In this document: in pieces, positions 17,216 to 27,300 of the stretch
How the letters are laid out: each line of letters begins with the position of its first letter
Position numbering within the stretch: position 1 is the first letter of the stretch
Assembly (NCBI RefSeq): GCF_030412265.1
Contig: NZ_JAUHLN010000001.1
Coordinates: 434,001 to 498,000 of the forward strand
DNA from: Fictibacillus terranigra
GTDB taxonomy: Bacteria; Bacillota; Bacilli; Bacillales; Fictibacillaceae
Direction of reading: 5' to 3'
Length of the DNA stretch: 64,000 nt
Position numbers and translations under genes: made by a program
The notes under the pieces: model-generated
Databases searched by the model: none
Seen by the model: only the letters and a program-made list of their open reading frames with translations
What the model was told of the DNA's origin: nothing

Positions 17216-17220
17216 ATCAT

Positions 17221-18618
17221 TCAATCCATCATAGGGCTTGCTGACTTCTCCTCATATTTGCTTCTGATCGCATCATTTCTTCTTTTCAATAAAAAATAGG
17301 ATGCGATGACCAATGCGGTTACGAGCAATGTGAGCAGCAGCTGTGAGCGCATGGAACTGATCAGCGCCATGGACACGAGGATAACGGTAATACTAAGGAT
17401 GACAAAATAGGACAAGCCTGGAAAAAGCCACATTTTAAGTTCGAGGTCTTCACCGTTCGCTTCCGCCCGCCGCCGGATCACGATGTGAGAGATGGCGATG
17501 GCCAGATACACGATCAGCGCGATGGCGCCGGATGCGTTAACAAGAAACTGGAAAAGCTTGTCCGGTGATACAAAGTTAAAGATGGCGGCGATAAATGCAA
17601 CGATGGTTCCTGCCCATACCGCCCGGACCGGAACGCCTTGCTTGCTCAGCTTGAGGAATCCTTTTGGCGCATCTCCCCGCTGTGCAAGAGAATAGATCAT
17701 ACGTGAGTTCGTATAGAGCGCCGAGTTCAAACACGATAGCACCGACGTGAGGACGACAATGTTCATGATGAGTCCTGCACCCGGGATGTTGACCATCTTC
17801 AGCATCGTTACATATGGGCTTTCCAGCGCGGTTGTGGAGTTCCACGGCAGAAGGGTGACGAGTATGGCCACGGAACCGATATAGAAAATAAGAATACGCC
17901 AGACCACGCTTTTGATGGCGATTTGGATCGTCTTTTTTGGATCTTTTGACTCGCCAGCCGCAATGGCCGCGATCTCAGCTCCAAAGTAGGCGAAGATCAC
18001 CGTCGCTACACCAAGGAAGATCGAGCTTAAACCGTTTGGCGCAAAGCCGCCTCTTCCGAACAAGTTTTCTGTGCCCGGAGACTTGATGCCCGGGAACAAA
18101 TGAAAGATGATGGCTAGGCCGATCCCCATGAAGAGCGAGATCGCGACGATTTTAATCAGTGCAAACCAGTATTCGAATTCACCGAACGATTTGACGGAAA
18201 AGATGTTCGTCATGGTGAGCAGTACGGTTAGAACAAGGCTCCATGTCCAGATCGGAATAGAAGGGATCCATCCGTGAACGATCGCTCCGCCGGCTACAGC
18301 CTCGATGGCGATGACGATGACCCAGAAGAACCAGTAGAGCCAGCCGATGGTGTATCCTGCCCAAGGGCCGATGGCTTCCCGGGAGTAGGTGGCAAATGAA
18401 CCGCTGTCCGGATTGCGGGCAGCCATCTCGCCAAGCATACGCATGAGGAACACGACGAGTATGCCGGCAAATGCATAAGACATGACGGCTGCAGGTCCGG
18501 TAGCGTTGATGACGGAGCCTGCGCCGACAAAAAGCCCGGCTCCGATAATGCCTCCTAAGGAGATCATCGTGATGTGCCTTGTTTTCAGTTGTTGCTGCAG
18601 TCCTTCTTTATTCTTCAA
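17221..18618 (-). CDS. Amino-acid permease, GABA permease-like (APC superfamily)
   Basis: A 465-residue transporter with 12 predicted helices and the APC start 'MISLGGIIGAGLFVGAGSVI'. 'GEMAARNPDSGSFATYSREAIGPWAGYTIGWLYWFFW' is characteristic of the GabP/AAT group. TTG 18618 follows GGGAGG. It is the third gene of the leftward operon with an aldehyde dehydrogenase and a class III aminotransferase, so GABA, beta-alanine or a related omega-amino acid is the likely cargo (inference). Confidence 0.85.
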   Translation of the reverse strand: MKNKEGLQQQLKTRHITMISLGGIIGAGLFVGAGSVINATGPAAVMSYAFAGILVVFLMRMLGEMAARNPDSGSFATYSREAIGPWAGYTIGWLYWFFWVIVIAIEAVAGGAIVHGWIPSIPIWTWSLVLTVLLTMTNIFSVKSFGEFEYWFALIKIVAISLFMGIGLAIIFHLFPGIKSPGTENLFGRGGFAPNGLSSIFLGVATVIFAYFGAEIAAIAAGESKDPKKTIQIAIKSVVWRILIFYIGSVAILVTLLPWNSTTALESPYVTMLKMVNIPGAGLIMNIVVLTSVLSCLNSALYTNSRMIYSLAQRGDAPKGFLKLSKQGVPVRAVWAGTIVAFIAAIFNFVSPDKLFQFLVNASGAIALIVYLAIAISHIVIRRRAEANGEDLELKMWLFPGLSYFVILSITVILVSMALISSMRSQLLLTLLVTALVIASYFLLKRRNDAIRSKYEEKSASPMMD

Positions 18619-18663
18619 TCCTTTTCGCCTCCCTGTCTTTATCGTGATACGAGGTTCTAACTG

Positions 18664-20040
18664 CTATAAGCCAATGGAAACGTATTTCACTTCCAGATAT
18701 TCTTCGATTCCAAAATGGCCGCCTTCCCGGCCCAATCCGCTCTGCTTTGTTCCACTGAACGGTGCTTGAGCGACAGACGGCAGTGCATCGTTCAAACCGA
18801 TGATGCCGTAGTCGAGCTCTTCGGAAAGGGTAAGGGCTTGACTCAAGTTCTCAGTATAAACATAGGCTGCCAGGCCATAAGGTGTATTGTTGGCGCGCCC
18901 GATCGCCTCTTCAGCCGTTTTGAACGTGGCGATCGGTGCCAGCGGTCCGAATGTTTCTTCCTTCATACAGAGCATGTCATCGGTAGCGCCCGTGATGACG
19001 GTCGGCTCCATGAACAGGGATCCGGCTGGAGCATCGCCCCCGCAAGCGAGCGTTCCGCCTTTTTCTATTGCGTCCCGCGTGTGCTGTTTTACTTTTTCAA
19101 CCGCTTTTTGATCAATTAACGGCCCGATATCCGTTCCGTCTTCCAACCCATCTCCTATTTTTAACTCAGCGACCGCTTCTACAAAAGCAGTACTGAATTC
19201 GTCGGCGATCGATTCCTGAACGTACACGCGGTTCGTGCAGACACATGTCTGGCCGGCATTGCGGTACTTGGAGGCCACCAATCCCTGCACGGCCTTTTCG
19301 ATGTTGGCGTCTTCCATTACGATAAAAGGAGCGTGTCCGCCAAGTTCAAGCGAGATCTTTTTTACAGTATCGGCGGCTTTGCGCATGAGCAGTTTGCCGA
19401 TTTCAGTCGACCCTGTAAACGAGATCTTCCTCACGCGTGTGTCCTCCATCCAGGCGTCTGAAATTTCAGCTGCGTCGCCGGTTACGACCTGAAGCACGCC
19501 TTTTGGAATGCCCGCCTTCTCTGCAAGTTCCGCCAAGCGGATGGCCGTTAACGGTGTTTGTTCCGCTGGCTTGACGACGGCCGTACATCCGGCAGCAAGT
19601 GCGGGCGCCACCTTTCTTGTAATCATAGCCGCCGGGAAATTCCATGGCGTAATCGCGGCGATGACACCAACGGGCTGCTTCTGCACGAGGATCCGCTTGT
19701 CAGGATGGGAAGCGGGGATCGTTTGCCCATACACCCGCTTGCCTTCTTCCGCATACCAGGAAATGAAGCTGTTGGCGTACGTAATCTCGCCTGCCGCTTC
19801 TTTTAGCGGTTTTCCTTGTTCCTTTGTCATAAGGGCGGCCAGTTCCTGTTTGGATTCCTCAATGAGCTGGTACCATTTCATGAGCAGCTCCCCACGGTCT
19901 TCAGCCGTCCGCTTCGACCAGCTTTTGAATGCCTCATAAGCGGCATCTGCTGCGGCAAGAGCTTCTTTTCGTCCTCCGTTCGGCACGGTATCGACGACGG
20001 CGTTTGTTGCCGGGTTGGTTACTTCGATCAGTGATTGCAT
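18664..20040 (-). CDS. gabD: NAD(P)-dependent succinate-semialdehyde dehydrogenase
   Basis: A 458-residue aldehyde dehydrogenase. 'ITPWNFPAAMITRKVAPALAAGC' binds the cofactor, LELGGHAPFIV carries the general-base Glu and GQTCVCTNR the nucleophilic Cys. The paired Cys-x-Cys in this motif is typical of GabD. It oxidises succinate semialdehyde (or malonate semialdehyde) made by the adjacent aminotransferase. ATG 20040 follows AGGAGGAA. It lies 24 bases after the aminotransferase gene. Confidence 0.88.
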   Translation of the reverse strand: MQSLIEVTNPATNAVVDTVPNGGRKEALAAADAAYEAFKSWSKRTAEDRGELLMKWYQLIEESKQELAALMTKEQGKPLKEAAGEITYANSFISWYAEEGKRVYGQTIPASHPDKRILVQKQPVGVIAAITPWNFPAAMITRKVAPALAAGCTAVVKPAEQTPLTAIRLAELAEKAGIPKGVLQVVTGDAAEISDAWMEDTRVRKISFTGSTEIGKLLMRKAADTVKKISLELGGHAPFIVMEDANIEKAVQGLVASKYRNAGQTCVCTNRVYVQESIADEFSTAFVEAVAELKIGDGLEDGTDIGPLIDQKAVEKVKQHTRDAIEKGGTLACGGDAPAGSLFMEPTVITGATDDMLCMKEETFGPLAPIATFKTAEEAIGRANNTPYGLAAYVYTENLSQALTLSEELDYGIIGLNDALPSVAQAPFSGTKQSGLGREGGHFGIEEYLEVKYVSIGL

Positions 20041-20064
20041 GAAATGAAATTCCTCCTGTCGTGT

Positions 20065-21405
20065 CTAGTTGGATGCAGAAACGGCTTTGCTTTCAACCGC
20101 TTCGATCGCCTCATCTAAAATCTGAATGAGCTCACCGATTTCCTGCTTATTGATGATCAGCGGCGGGGCGAAGACGAGCGTATCCTGGTTATCAAACACA
20201 ACAGAACGCATGATGAGTCCGCGTTTCGCCGCTTCGGCCAATACTTTCGGCGCGAGGGGCTCAGGGAATCGTTCGTTTGTGTATTTGCTCTTGACGAGTT
20301 CAACCGCCCCAATGAGTCCGAGGGCTCTGACGTCACCGACGATCGAACGTTCAGACTGGATCTGTTTAAAGCCTTTCAGCAGTTCTTCACCCATGACTCG
20401 GGCATTATCGATTAAGTTCTCCCGTTCGAGGATCTCAAGGTTCTTCAATGCGACCGCACAAGCCATCGGATGTCCGCTGTACGTGTAGCCATGAAGAAGC
20501 GTTCCTTCTGACAGTTCGATGAAATCTTTGTGCATCGTTTCCGAGATCATGACACCGCCAAGCTGGGCATAACCGCTTGTGATTCCTTTCGCGAAGCACA
20601 TCATGTCAGGTGCAACGTCATAGTGGTCGATTCCGAAATACGTGCCTGTGCGGCCGAACGCGGTGATGACTTCGTCCGTGATAAATAGGATGCCGAACTC
20701 GTCACAGATGCTTCTGATTTCTTTAAAATAGCCGTCCGGTGCGATGTGCACGCCGCCAGCTCCCTGAACCGGTTCCGCGATATACGCAGCGATCGTTTCC
20801 GGTCCTTCTTCCTGAATTTTGTCGCGGAGTGCCTGTGGTGAAAAATGATCGACATAATGAAAGTCGGGTGCGAGCGAATTTGTGAAATCACGGAATGGCT
20901 TAAGGCCTGTGGCGCTTGTTGCTCCCATCGCCACTCCATGATAGGACTGTGAGCGGGAGATGATCTTCTTGCGTTTCGGCTGCCCTTTTAAAATCCAGTA
21001 GTGGCGGGCGAGTTTATAAGCTGAATCGTTGGATTCGGAACCGCCTGATGTGAAGAAGGTAGCGGTTAAGTTTCCTGGTGCAATTTCAGCCAGTTTTGCT
21101 GCAAGTTTGATCGCCGGCTCGTTGCTGAAGGTCGCAAAGCAAGAGCTGTAGCCGAGTGTTTTCATCTGCTCGAAGGCGACTTGAGCGATTTCTTCGCGTC
21201 CGTGTCCGATGTTCACGTTCCAAAGGGAAGAGAGGCCGTCGATGGCAGATCTCCCTTTTAAGTCATACAATCGGACACCTTCACCTTTCGTTAAAATAAA
21301 ATCAGGGCCGCTGGCCTGCTGTTGCTTGATTGAAGTCGTCGGATGCAAAAAATGCTTTTTATCAAGTTCTGCCAATTGTTCATAGGATTTTTGATTATCC
21401 ATCAT
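20065..21405 (-). CDS. Class III omega-aminotransferase (GABA/beta-alanine:pyruvate type)
   Basis: A 446-residue PLP enzyme. 'TFFTSGGSESNDSAYKLARHYW' is the class III signature, 'FITDEVITAFGRTG' holds the PLP-contacting Asp and 'CFAKGITSGYAQLGG' the Schiff-base Lys. It would transfer the amino group of an omega-amino acid to pyruvate or 2-oxoglutarate, producing the semialdehyde for GabD. ATG 21405 is used because AAAGGGTGG lies just upstream; an upstream in-frame start at 21432 is only about 23 bases from the promoter. It is the first gene behind the sigma-54 promoter. Confidence 0.85.
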   Translation of the reverse strand: MMDNQKSYEQLAELDKKHFLHPTTSIKQQQASGPDFILTKGEGVRLYDLKGRSAIDGLSSLWNVNIGHGREEIAQVAFEQMKTLGYSSCFATFSNEPAIKLAAKLAEIAPGNLTATFFTSGGSESNDSAYKLARHYWILKGQPKRKKIISRSQSYHGVAMGATSATGLKPFRDFTNSLAPDFHYVDHFSPQALRDKIQEEGPETIAAYIAEPVQGAGGVHIAPDGYFKEIRSICDEFGILFITDEVITAFGRTGTYFGIDHYDVAPDMMCFAKGITSGYAQLGGVMISETMHKDFIELSEGTLLHGYTYSGHPMACAVALKNLEILERENLIDNARVMGEELLKGFKQIQSERSIVGDVRALGLIGAVELVKSKYTNERFPEPLAPKVLAEAAKRGLIMRSVVFDNQDTLVFAPPLIINKQEIGELIQILDEAIEAVESKAVSASN

Positions 21406-21440
21406 AACCACCCTTTGCCAGTTAATTCGCACTTTTCTGA

Positions 21441-21454
21441 TTTATAAGCGCTTT
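21441..21454 (-). promoter_or_regulatory. Imperfect cre-like site near the start of the gab-type operon
   Basis: On the minus strand CGAAAGCGCTTATA matches the CcpA consensus TGWAANCGNTNWCA except at two positions. It lies at the predicted transcription start of the sigma-54 promoter. Carbon-catabolite control is plausible but weakly supported. Confidence 0.3.
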
Positions 21455-21465
21455 CGAAATATAGT

Positions 21466-21481
21466 TGCAAGTTTCGTGCCA
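21466..21481 (-). promoter_or_regulatory. Sigma-54 (SigL) -24/-12 promoter
   Basis: The minus strand reads TGGCACGAAACTTGCA, a perfect match to TGGCAC-N5-TTGCA with the invariant GG and GC ten bases apart. The predicted start is near 21455, about 50 bases before the aminotransferase ATG. The gene immediately upstream encodes a sigma-54 activator. Confidence 0.92.
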
Positions 21482-21510
21482 AACGGTTTGACGGGGGTTT
21501 GCGTGGATCT

Positions 21511-21576
21511 GATTCAATTATGAATGAAATAATCGTAATGTTGATTCGTTTTTGAATTATTGATTCGTTTTTGAAT
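21511..21576 (-). promoter_or_regulatory. Upstream activator sites: three GATTC-N6-GAAT elements
   Basis: Copies lie at 21511-21525, 21543-21557 and 21562-21576; the last two are part of a 19-bp tandem duplication (21541-21578). They sit about 30-95 bases upstream of the -24 box, the usual place for enhancer-like sites of RocR/BkdR-type activators. The third copy lies inside the 3' end of the activator gene and encodes its last residues. Confidence 0.7.
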
Positions 21577-22954
21577 CGATGTTGTATTTTTTAAGACGAC
21601 GGACGACAGTGGGCTGGCTTATCCCCAAATACTCCGCCATCTCATACGTGGATTTGCATTCCCTGTATGCCTGAAGCAGCCAGCTTCTTTCTACATGTTC
21701 CAATGATTCCTGAAGGGATGTGCCATGCGTCTCGAACTTCTCTATGGATTTTTCCTCAGCTTTTTCGGTAAACGGAAGATGGTCCGGCAAGATGACTTTA
21801 TTTTCAAGCGTAACGGCAAGACGTTCTATCAGGTTCTCGAGCTCCCTCACGTTCCCTGGCCAATCATACTGCCAGAACGCTTTCAGAGCGGATGGGTGCA
21901 TCGTTTTATCGGTATCGTATTTCTCGTTGAATTTTTGCAAAAACGCTTCCGTCAGCTGATGGATATCTTCCTTTCGTTCACGGAGCGCGGGAATGCTGAT
22001 CGGCACGACATTCAGACGGTAAAAAAGGTCATCCCGGAAGGTCCTTGTCTTTACCATCGCCTGCAGATCACGGTTTGTTGCTGCGACAAGCCGGAAGTTG
22101 ACCGTGCGGCTCTTCGTGCTTCCCATTCGTGTTACTTTCTTTTCCTGAAGCACCTTCAGTAATTTGACCTGAATCGATAGAGGAAGTTCACCGACCTCAT
22201 CGAGAAAAAGAGTCCCCTGGTCGGCAAGCTCGATAAGGCCCATCTTTCCACGGCTCGCCGCTCCGGTAAATGCTCCGGCCTCGTAACCGAACATCTCCGA
22301 TTCAAACAGGCTCTCAGGGATGGCCCCGCAGTTTACTTCGATCATCGGCTTGCCTTTTCGGTGACTGCCGTTATGAAGGGCCTTCGCGAAAACGGTTTTT
22401 CCAACGCCTGATTCCCCTTGAAGAACAACGGTCGCTTCGCTTTTTGCCACCTTATTCACGAGGCTCCATACGGTCTGCATCGCCTTGCTGTTGATAAAAA
22501 CTTCAGAAGGAAGCCGTTCACGTTCACGCAGCTGCTCGATTTCTGTCTCGTACTGTTCCATCTTTTGCTGCAGTTTTTCGTATTTGCCCTTCAGCTCTTC
22601 AATCTCCGTCATATCATGCGAAAAGCTGATGACCCTCGTAATCTTTTTTTCTTCATTAAAAATGGGCACGCCGCGGGTCATGATGATTTTCCCCGTCGCT
22701 GTTTTTTGCATAAAAGTAACGGGTGCTTTCTGCTGCAGCACACTGAGTGTTACAGACGGACTAAAAATCTTTTTCTGTTCCAGTTCTTTAACAGATGATC
22801 CAACCAGCTCTTCCGAAGCGATGCCGTACATCTCTTCGCTGTTTTTTACGGCACGCAAAATAATGCCCTCGCTGTCGGTAATGATGATGTTTTCCCCTGA
22901 TTCGTTGATGATTCCTTCGATTTCGAGCTCCAGCAGCCTTAGCTTCTCACTCAT
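21557..22954 (-). CDS. PAS-domain sigma-54-dependent transcriptional activator
   Basis: A 465-residue enhancer-binding protein. A PAS sensor spans about 12-115, a coiled coil 118-148 and the AAA+ domain about 152-390, with Walker A GESGVGKT (180-187), the sigma-54 contact GAFTGA (227-232) and Walker B LFLDEV (249-254). A C-terminal Fis-type HTH reads 'STYEMAEYLGISQPTVVRRL'. It resembles the SigL-dependent GabR-type activators described for gab operons in the B. cereus group. ATG 22954 follows GGGAGAGATAAGGT. It is transcribed in the same direction as its target operon and is separate from it by the sigma-54 promoter. Confidence 0.92.
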   Translation of the reverse strand: MSEKLRLLELEIEGIINESGENIIITDSEGIILRAVKNSEEMYGIASEELVGSSVKELEQKKIFSPSVTLSVLQQKAPVTFMQKTATGKIIMTRGVPIFNEEKKITRVISFSHDMTEIEELKGKYEKLQQKMEQYETEIEQLRERERLPSEVFINSKAMQTVWSLVNKVAKSEATVVLQGESGVGKTVFAKALHNGSHRKGKPMIEVNCGAIPESLFESEMFGYEAGAFTGAASRGKMGLIELADQGTLFLDEVGELPLSIQVKLLKVLQEKKVTRMGSTKSRTVNFRLVAATNRDLQAMVKTRTFRDDLFYRLNVVPISIPALRERKEDIHQLTEAFLQKFNEKYDTDKTMHPSALKAFWQYDWPGNVRELENLIERLAVTLENKVILPDHLPFTEKAEEKSIEKFETHGTSLQESLEHVERSWLLQAYRECKSTYEMAEYLGISQPTVVRRLKKYNIDSKTNQ

Positions 22955-23030
22955 ACCTTATCTCTCCCTGACCAAATGCATCATTATTCTGATAAATTTT
23001 TAATTAGGATAACATAGATTACGAGTGACC

Positions 23031-23080
23031 TTTATGAAAATGCGGTGTTTGGCGAGTAATCCTTGTCGAATCGATCGTAA
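23031..23080 (+). repeat. Intergenic 21-bp phased repeat, copy A (2 units)
   Basis: The head TTTATGAAAATG followed by GGTGTTTG is followed by GCGAGTAA at 23052 and a degenerate GATCGTAA at 23073, exactly 21 bp apart; the head begins 21 bp before the first unit. It lies between the divergently read activator and HAD genes. The same head and period recur at 28926-29060 and 52191-52324. Confidence 0.8.
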
Positions 23081-23217
23081 CCTCACATAGCCAAGCATAC
23101 ATATCAATGAAGAATGTATTTCTGGCTTTTTTCATAGCGTAGTAAGGTCAAAGATAAGAAAAAATAAAGATATTGTGCTAACCTGTGGGTAGCGAAACGA
23201 AGAAAGGGATGTTATGA

Positions 23218-23961
23218 GTGGGAGTGGAACAAAAAGAAATAAAGCTGATTGCCCTGGATATGGACGGAACGTTGTTGAATGATGAGCAGGAGATTTCAGA
23301 AGGGAACCGGATGGCCATACGGGAGGCGCAGGCGGAGGGCGTCCATGTGGTCCTCAGTACAGGCCGGTCGCTCATGACGTGCCGTGATTATGCTAAATCA
23401 TTGGAACTGAATTCATATCTTGTGACGGTGAACGGCAGTGAGGTATGGGACAGCAACGGAAACCTTATTGAACGAACGCTGCTTCATAACGATCATATCG
23501 AGGCGATGATGGAGCTAACGAAAAAGCACAGCGCACAGTTCTGGGCGGTTTCGACCGATAAAGTGTGGCGTGAAACCTTTCCGGAAAACTGCGCAGAGAT
23601 GGAATGGCTGAAATTCGGCTTCAACATTGCTGATGACGAGGTTCGTAAACTCGTTCTCGAAGAACTGGCGAAAAACAAGGAGCTCGAGATCAGCAATTCC
23701 AGCCTGACGAACATCGAAGTCAATGCAGTCGGAATCAACAAGGCGAGGGCTCTCGACCGTGTGTGCCGGGATCTTGGCATCACGATGGACCATGTCATTG
23801 CGATGGGAGACAGCCTGAACGATATCGCGATGATTACAGAAGCTGGGATTGGCGTGGCGATGGGCAATGCGCAGGATGTTGTAAAAGACGCTGCCGACTG
23901 GGTGACAGGCACCAACGTGGAAGATGGTGTCGCTCAGGCGATCCGGCATTGGGTGCTTTAA
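23218..23961 (+). CDS. Cof-type HAD-IIB family phosphatase
   Basis: A 247-residue hydrolase with motif I LDMDGTLLN (nucleophile Asp near residue 13), motif II STGR near 58-61 and motif III/IV GDSLNDIAMI near 197. It has the C2-type cap of Cof/YxeH-like sugar-phosphate phosphatases; length is slightly short for the family (about 260-290). GTG 23218 follows AGAAAGGGA; a nearby ATG is out of frame. It is monocistronic, with a terminator right behind it. The substrate is unknown. Confidence 0.85.
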   Translation: MGVEQKEIKLIALDMDGTLLNDEQEISEGNRMAIREAQAEGVHVVLSTGRSLMTCRDYAKSLELNSYLVTVNGSEVWDSNGNLIERTLLHNDHIEAMMELTKKHSAQFWAVSTDKVWRETFPENCAEMEWLKFGFNIADDEVRKLVLEELAKNKELEISNSSLTNIEVNAVGINKARALDRVCRDLGITMDHVIAMGDSLNDIAMITEAGIGVAMGNAQDVVKDAADWVTGTNVEDGVAQAIRHWVL

Positions 23962-23967
23962 AATGGG

Positions 23968-24003
23968 AAAACCATTCAGACGTTGTCTGGATGGTTTTTT
24001 TTA
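23968..24003 (+). terminator. Intrinsic terminator after the HAD gene
   Basis: AAACCATTCAGAC and GTCTGGATGGTTT form a 13-bp stem with one G-T pair, followed by a run of T. Confidence 0.85.
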
Positions 24004-24140
24004 CGGCTGCCAGTCGGTAATTGCAGCGAAATACGCCTTAAGTCTTATTTGGAAATACAGCCAGGGTACATTACAGAAAACCGGGCAGGCCAGTAAGATA
24101 GGATTATGAAAAATTTTACAGGAATATTTACTTTTTTTGG

Positions 24141-24169
24141 TTTATATATCCTTAAAATGTAAGTATACT
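24141..24169 (+). promoter_or_regulatory. Candidate sigma-A promoter of the RND pump
   Basis: TTTATA at 24141-24146 and TATACT at 24164-24169 have a 17-base spacing. This leaves a leader of about 135 bases before the ATG at 24311. The gap 24004-24310 holds no convincing gene. Confidence 0.45.
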
Positions 24170-24310
24170 GTATATGGGCTTTTAGTCTGCCTTAAATTTC
24201 GAACAAAAGCAGCAGACAGTCCGTCATACATATGGGGAGGAAGGTGCAAACCAGGGTTTGTTTGTTCTGACAGCTCTATACTAATCAAAATGGGGAATGG
24301 TGGGAAACGT

Positions 24311-27300
24311 ATGCAGTTTATAACAAATTGGGCTTTTCGCAATAAAGCGCCGGTCACACTGTTGGTCATTATTGCGCTTATTATGGGTGTGGTCAGCTAT
24401 TTCCGCTTACCGATGGAATTTTTGCCGGAAGCGGACAATCCACAGGTGAGTGTCGTGACGCTCGCACAAGGATATGACGCAGGATCCATGACAGACAAAG
24501 TGACCGAACCGGTGGAACAGGCTGTTGCAGGTGTTAAAGGCAAGTCTTCGGTCCTGTCATCAACTGGTGATGGATATTCTCAGATTACGATTAATTTTGA
24601 TTCAAAAACAAACATGAAGGATGCAAAACGAGAGGTTTCTGAAGCCGTCAGCTCTCTCCAGTTTCCTGAAACCGTCGGGAAACCGCAGGTGTCTCAGCTG
24701 AACACCTCCATGATTCCGATCGGCCAGGTTTCCTTTACCTTTGATGATGGTCTGACAAAGGCCAATATGGAAAAGGCGAAAAAGAATCTGCTTCCGCTTT
24801 TCGAAAATAAGAAAAGCCTTGCCCAAGCCAGTATTTTTGGTGAGAGCACACCGAGTGTGGAAGTGAAGCTGGATACGAAGAAAATGAAAGAAAAGAAGGT
24901 TCCCGTCAACAGTGTGATGACCGTTCTTCAAGGGCAGAATGCTTCAGTTACTGCCGGCGGGGCGACGATTGACGGGAAGAAAAGCACGATCAATGTGACG
25001 GATAATCTAACATCCATCAGTGCGCTGGAAAAACTGGCCGTTCCGGTTCAATCCATGAATCCGACAGCACCAGTCGTTCAATTAAAAGATATCGCAACGC
25101 TTGAACGCAAAAACACTGAAAATACGGTGCTGCGCATCAATGGAAAAGAAAGCATGGCTGTCACCGTATTTAAAGAAAACCGTTCAAGTGCGGTGACCGC
25201 CAGTAAAGATGTGAAGGCTGTCGTAAAGGAAATCAACAAAGACTACCCTGGTGTCAAAGCAGATACTGTTTTTACAACGGGTGACATGGTTGAAAACTCT
25301 GTAAACAGCATGATGAAGGAAGTGCTTCTTGGTGCTCTTTTTGCGACGATCGTTATTCTTGTCTTCTTGCGCAGGGTAAAGCCTACATTAGTGACCATCG
25401 TGTCCATCCCGCTTTCTCTTGCCATCACGCTCTTGCTGCTCTGGCTGTCAGGCGTTACGCTGAACATCCTGACGCTTGGAGGAGTGGCGGTAGCAGTTGG
25501 ACGCCTTGTCGATGACAGCATCGTTGTCGTCGAAAATATTTTCAGGCGAAGCCAGAACAAAGCCTTTACAAAAGAAAATGTTCTGGAGGCTACTGCAGAA
25601 GTATCACGTGCGATTACGTCGTCGACTCTGATCACCGTAGCAGTGTTCCTGCCAATGGGGCTTGTCAACGGTTCACTGAAAGAGTTCTTATTGCCGTTCG
25701 GCCTCACGGTGACATATTCACTTCTTGCTTCACTTTTAGTTGCATTGGCCGTCGTTCCGTTATTGAGCCAGGGCATGCTGAAGAACATGAAGCTTCCTGC
25801 CCACTCTGAACCAAAACGCTATTTGAATCTATTAAAATGGTCGCTGAATCATAAGTACGTCCCGATCATTGTTGCTGTGGCCGTGCTTGTAGGTTCCATC
25901 GGCTTGTACATTTCCCTGCCGAAGGGGGCCATCAGTGCGAAGGATGCCAGTATGGTTTCCGTAAAAATGGAGTTCCCGAGCAACGCGCCTGAAGAAACCA
26001 TTAAACAGCGTATGCTTGCCTTTGAAGATAAGCTGTCGGCTATTAAGGGATATGATTATTTGATCACCCAGTACGGAGCCAGTGAAGATGAAGCGAAATA
26101 CGGCAGCGTCAGCAATCCGGATACCGTTACTTTCACAGTCGTCATGAAAGAAGATGCAAACGCTGATACCTTTATTAAGAGTGTAAATAAAGCGAAGAAA
26201 GAAGAGAATGGAGTAAACATTACGGCTTCTGCCGGTTCCATGTTCGGAGGGGGTTCCGGAGGTTCTGAAATCACCTACGACATCAGCGGAAACGATCCTG
26301 ATGAGCTTCTAAGCACCTCTAAAGAACTGATGAGCAAAATAAAAGAAGTGGACGGAGTGAAGGAGGTCTCAAGCAACCAGGATAAGACCGCTCCTGTCTA
26401 TACAGTTAAAGTGAACACCGAGAAAATGAACACGGAGCAAGCGGCACATCAGGTCGCTTCACTCATCCAGCCGATGCCGATCGGTTCCATCACCCTTGAT
26501 GGGAAAACAACGCCAATCATGCTGGATTCAGGGATCAATCCATCCAAGGCGTCTGATCTGAAGGATCTTTCCATCCAGACAGCGCAAGGCATTGTGCCGC
26601 TTTCCAAAGTGGCTCAGATTACTGTGGAAGACAAACCGAGCACGGAGCTTCATAAAGACGGCAAACCTTACATCCGCATCTCTGCAGAAGTAAAGCCTGA
26701 GAAGCTGTCCGCCTTGTCAGCTGCTATCGATAAAAAAGTGAAAAAGGTCGATCTGCCAAAAGGCGTGAGCATGGAGCAGGGCGGAGCTGCACAGCAGCAA
26801 TCCAGCGATTTTGCTGACCTTGGTCTCACGATGCTTGCTTCCATTTTAATCGTGTACCTGATTATGGTGATCACGTTTAAAACGTTCCGCGCGCCGCTCG
26901 CTATTTTAATGACACTGCCGCTGGCTTCCATCGGCGCGGTTCTCGGATTGCTGATTTCAGGAGTACCGGCTGATCCGACTGCATTGATCGGCGGACTCAT
27001 GCTGATAGGTATCGTCATCACAAACGCGATCGTACTGATCGACCGAGTGAAGCAGAACGAAGAAACAATGATCATTCGGGACGCGATCATCGAAGCGTGC
27101 GGTACACGTCTCCGCCCGGTCATCATGACAGCGGTCGCTACCATTTTCGCCATGCTTCCGCTTCTGTTCGCTCATTCCGAGGACGGCAGCCTTGTCTCCA
27201 AGTCACTGGCCGTCGTTGTTATTGGAGGGCTCACAGGCGCAACTATTTTAACGCTTGTTATCGTTCCAGTCTTCTACGAGCTGCTTCATTTTAGAAAGTC

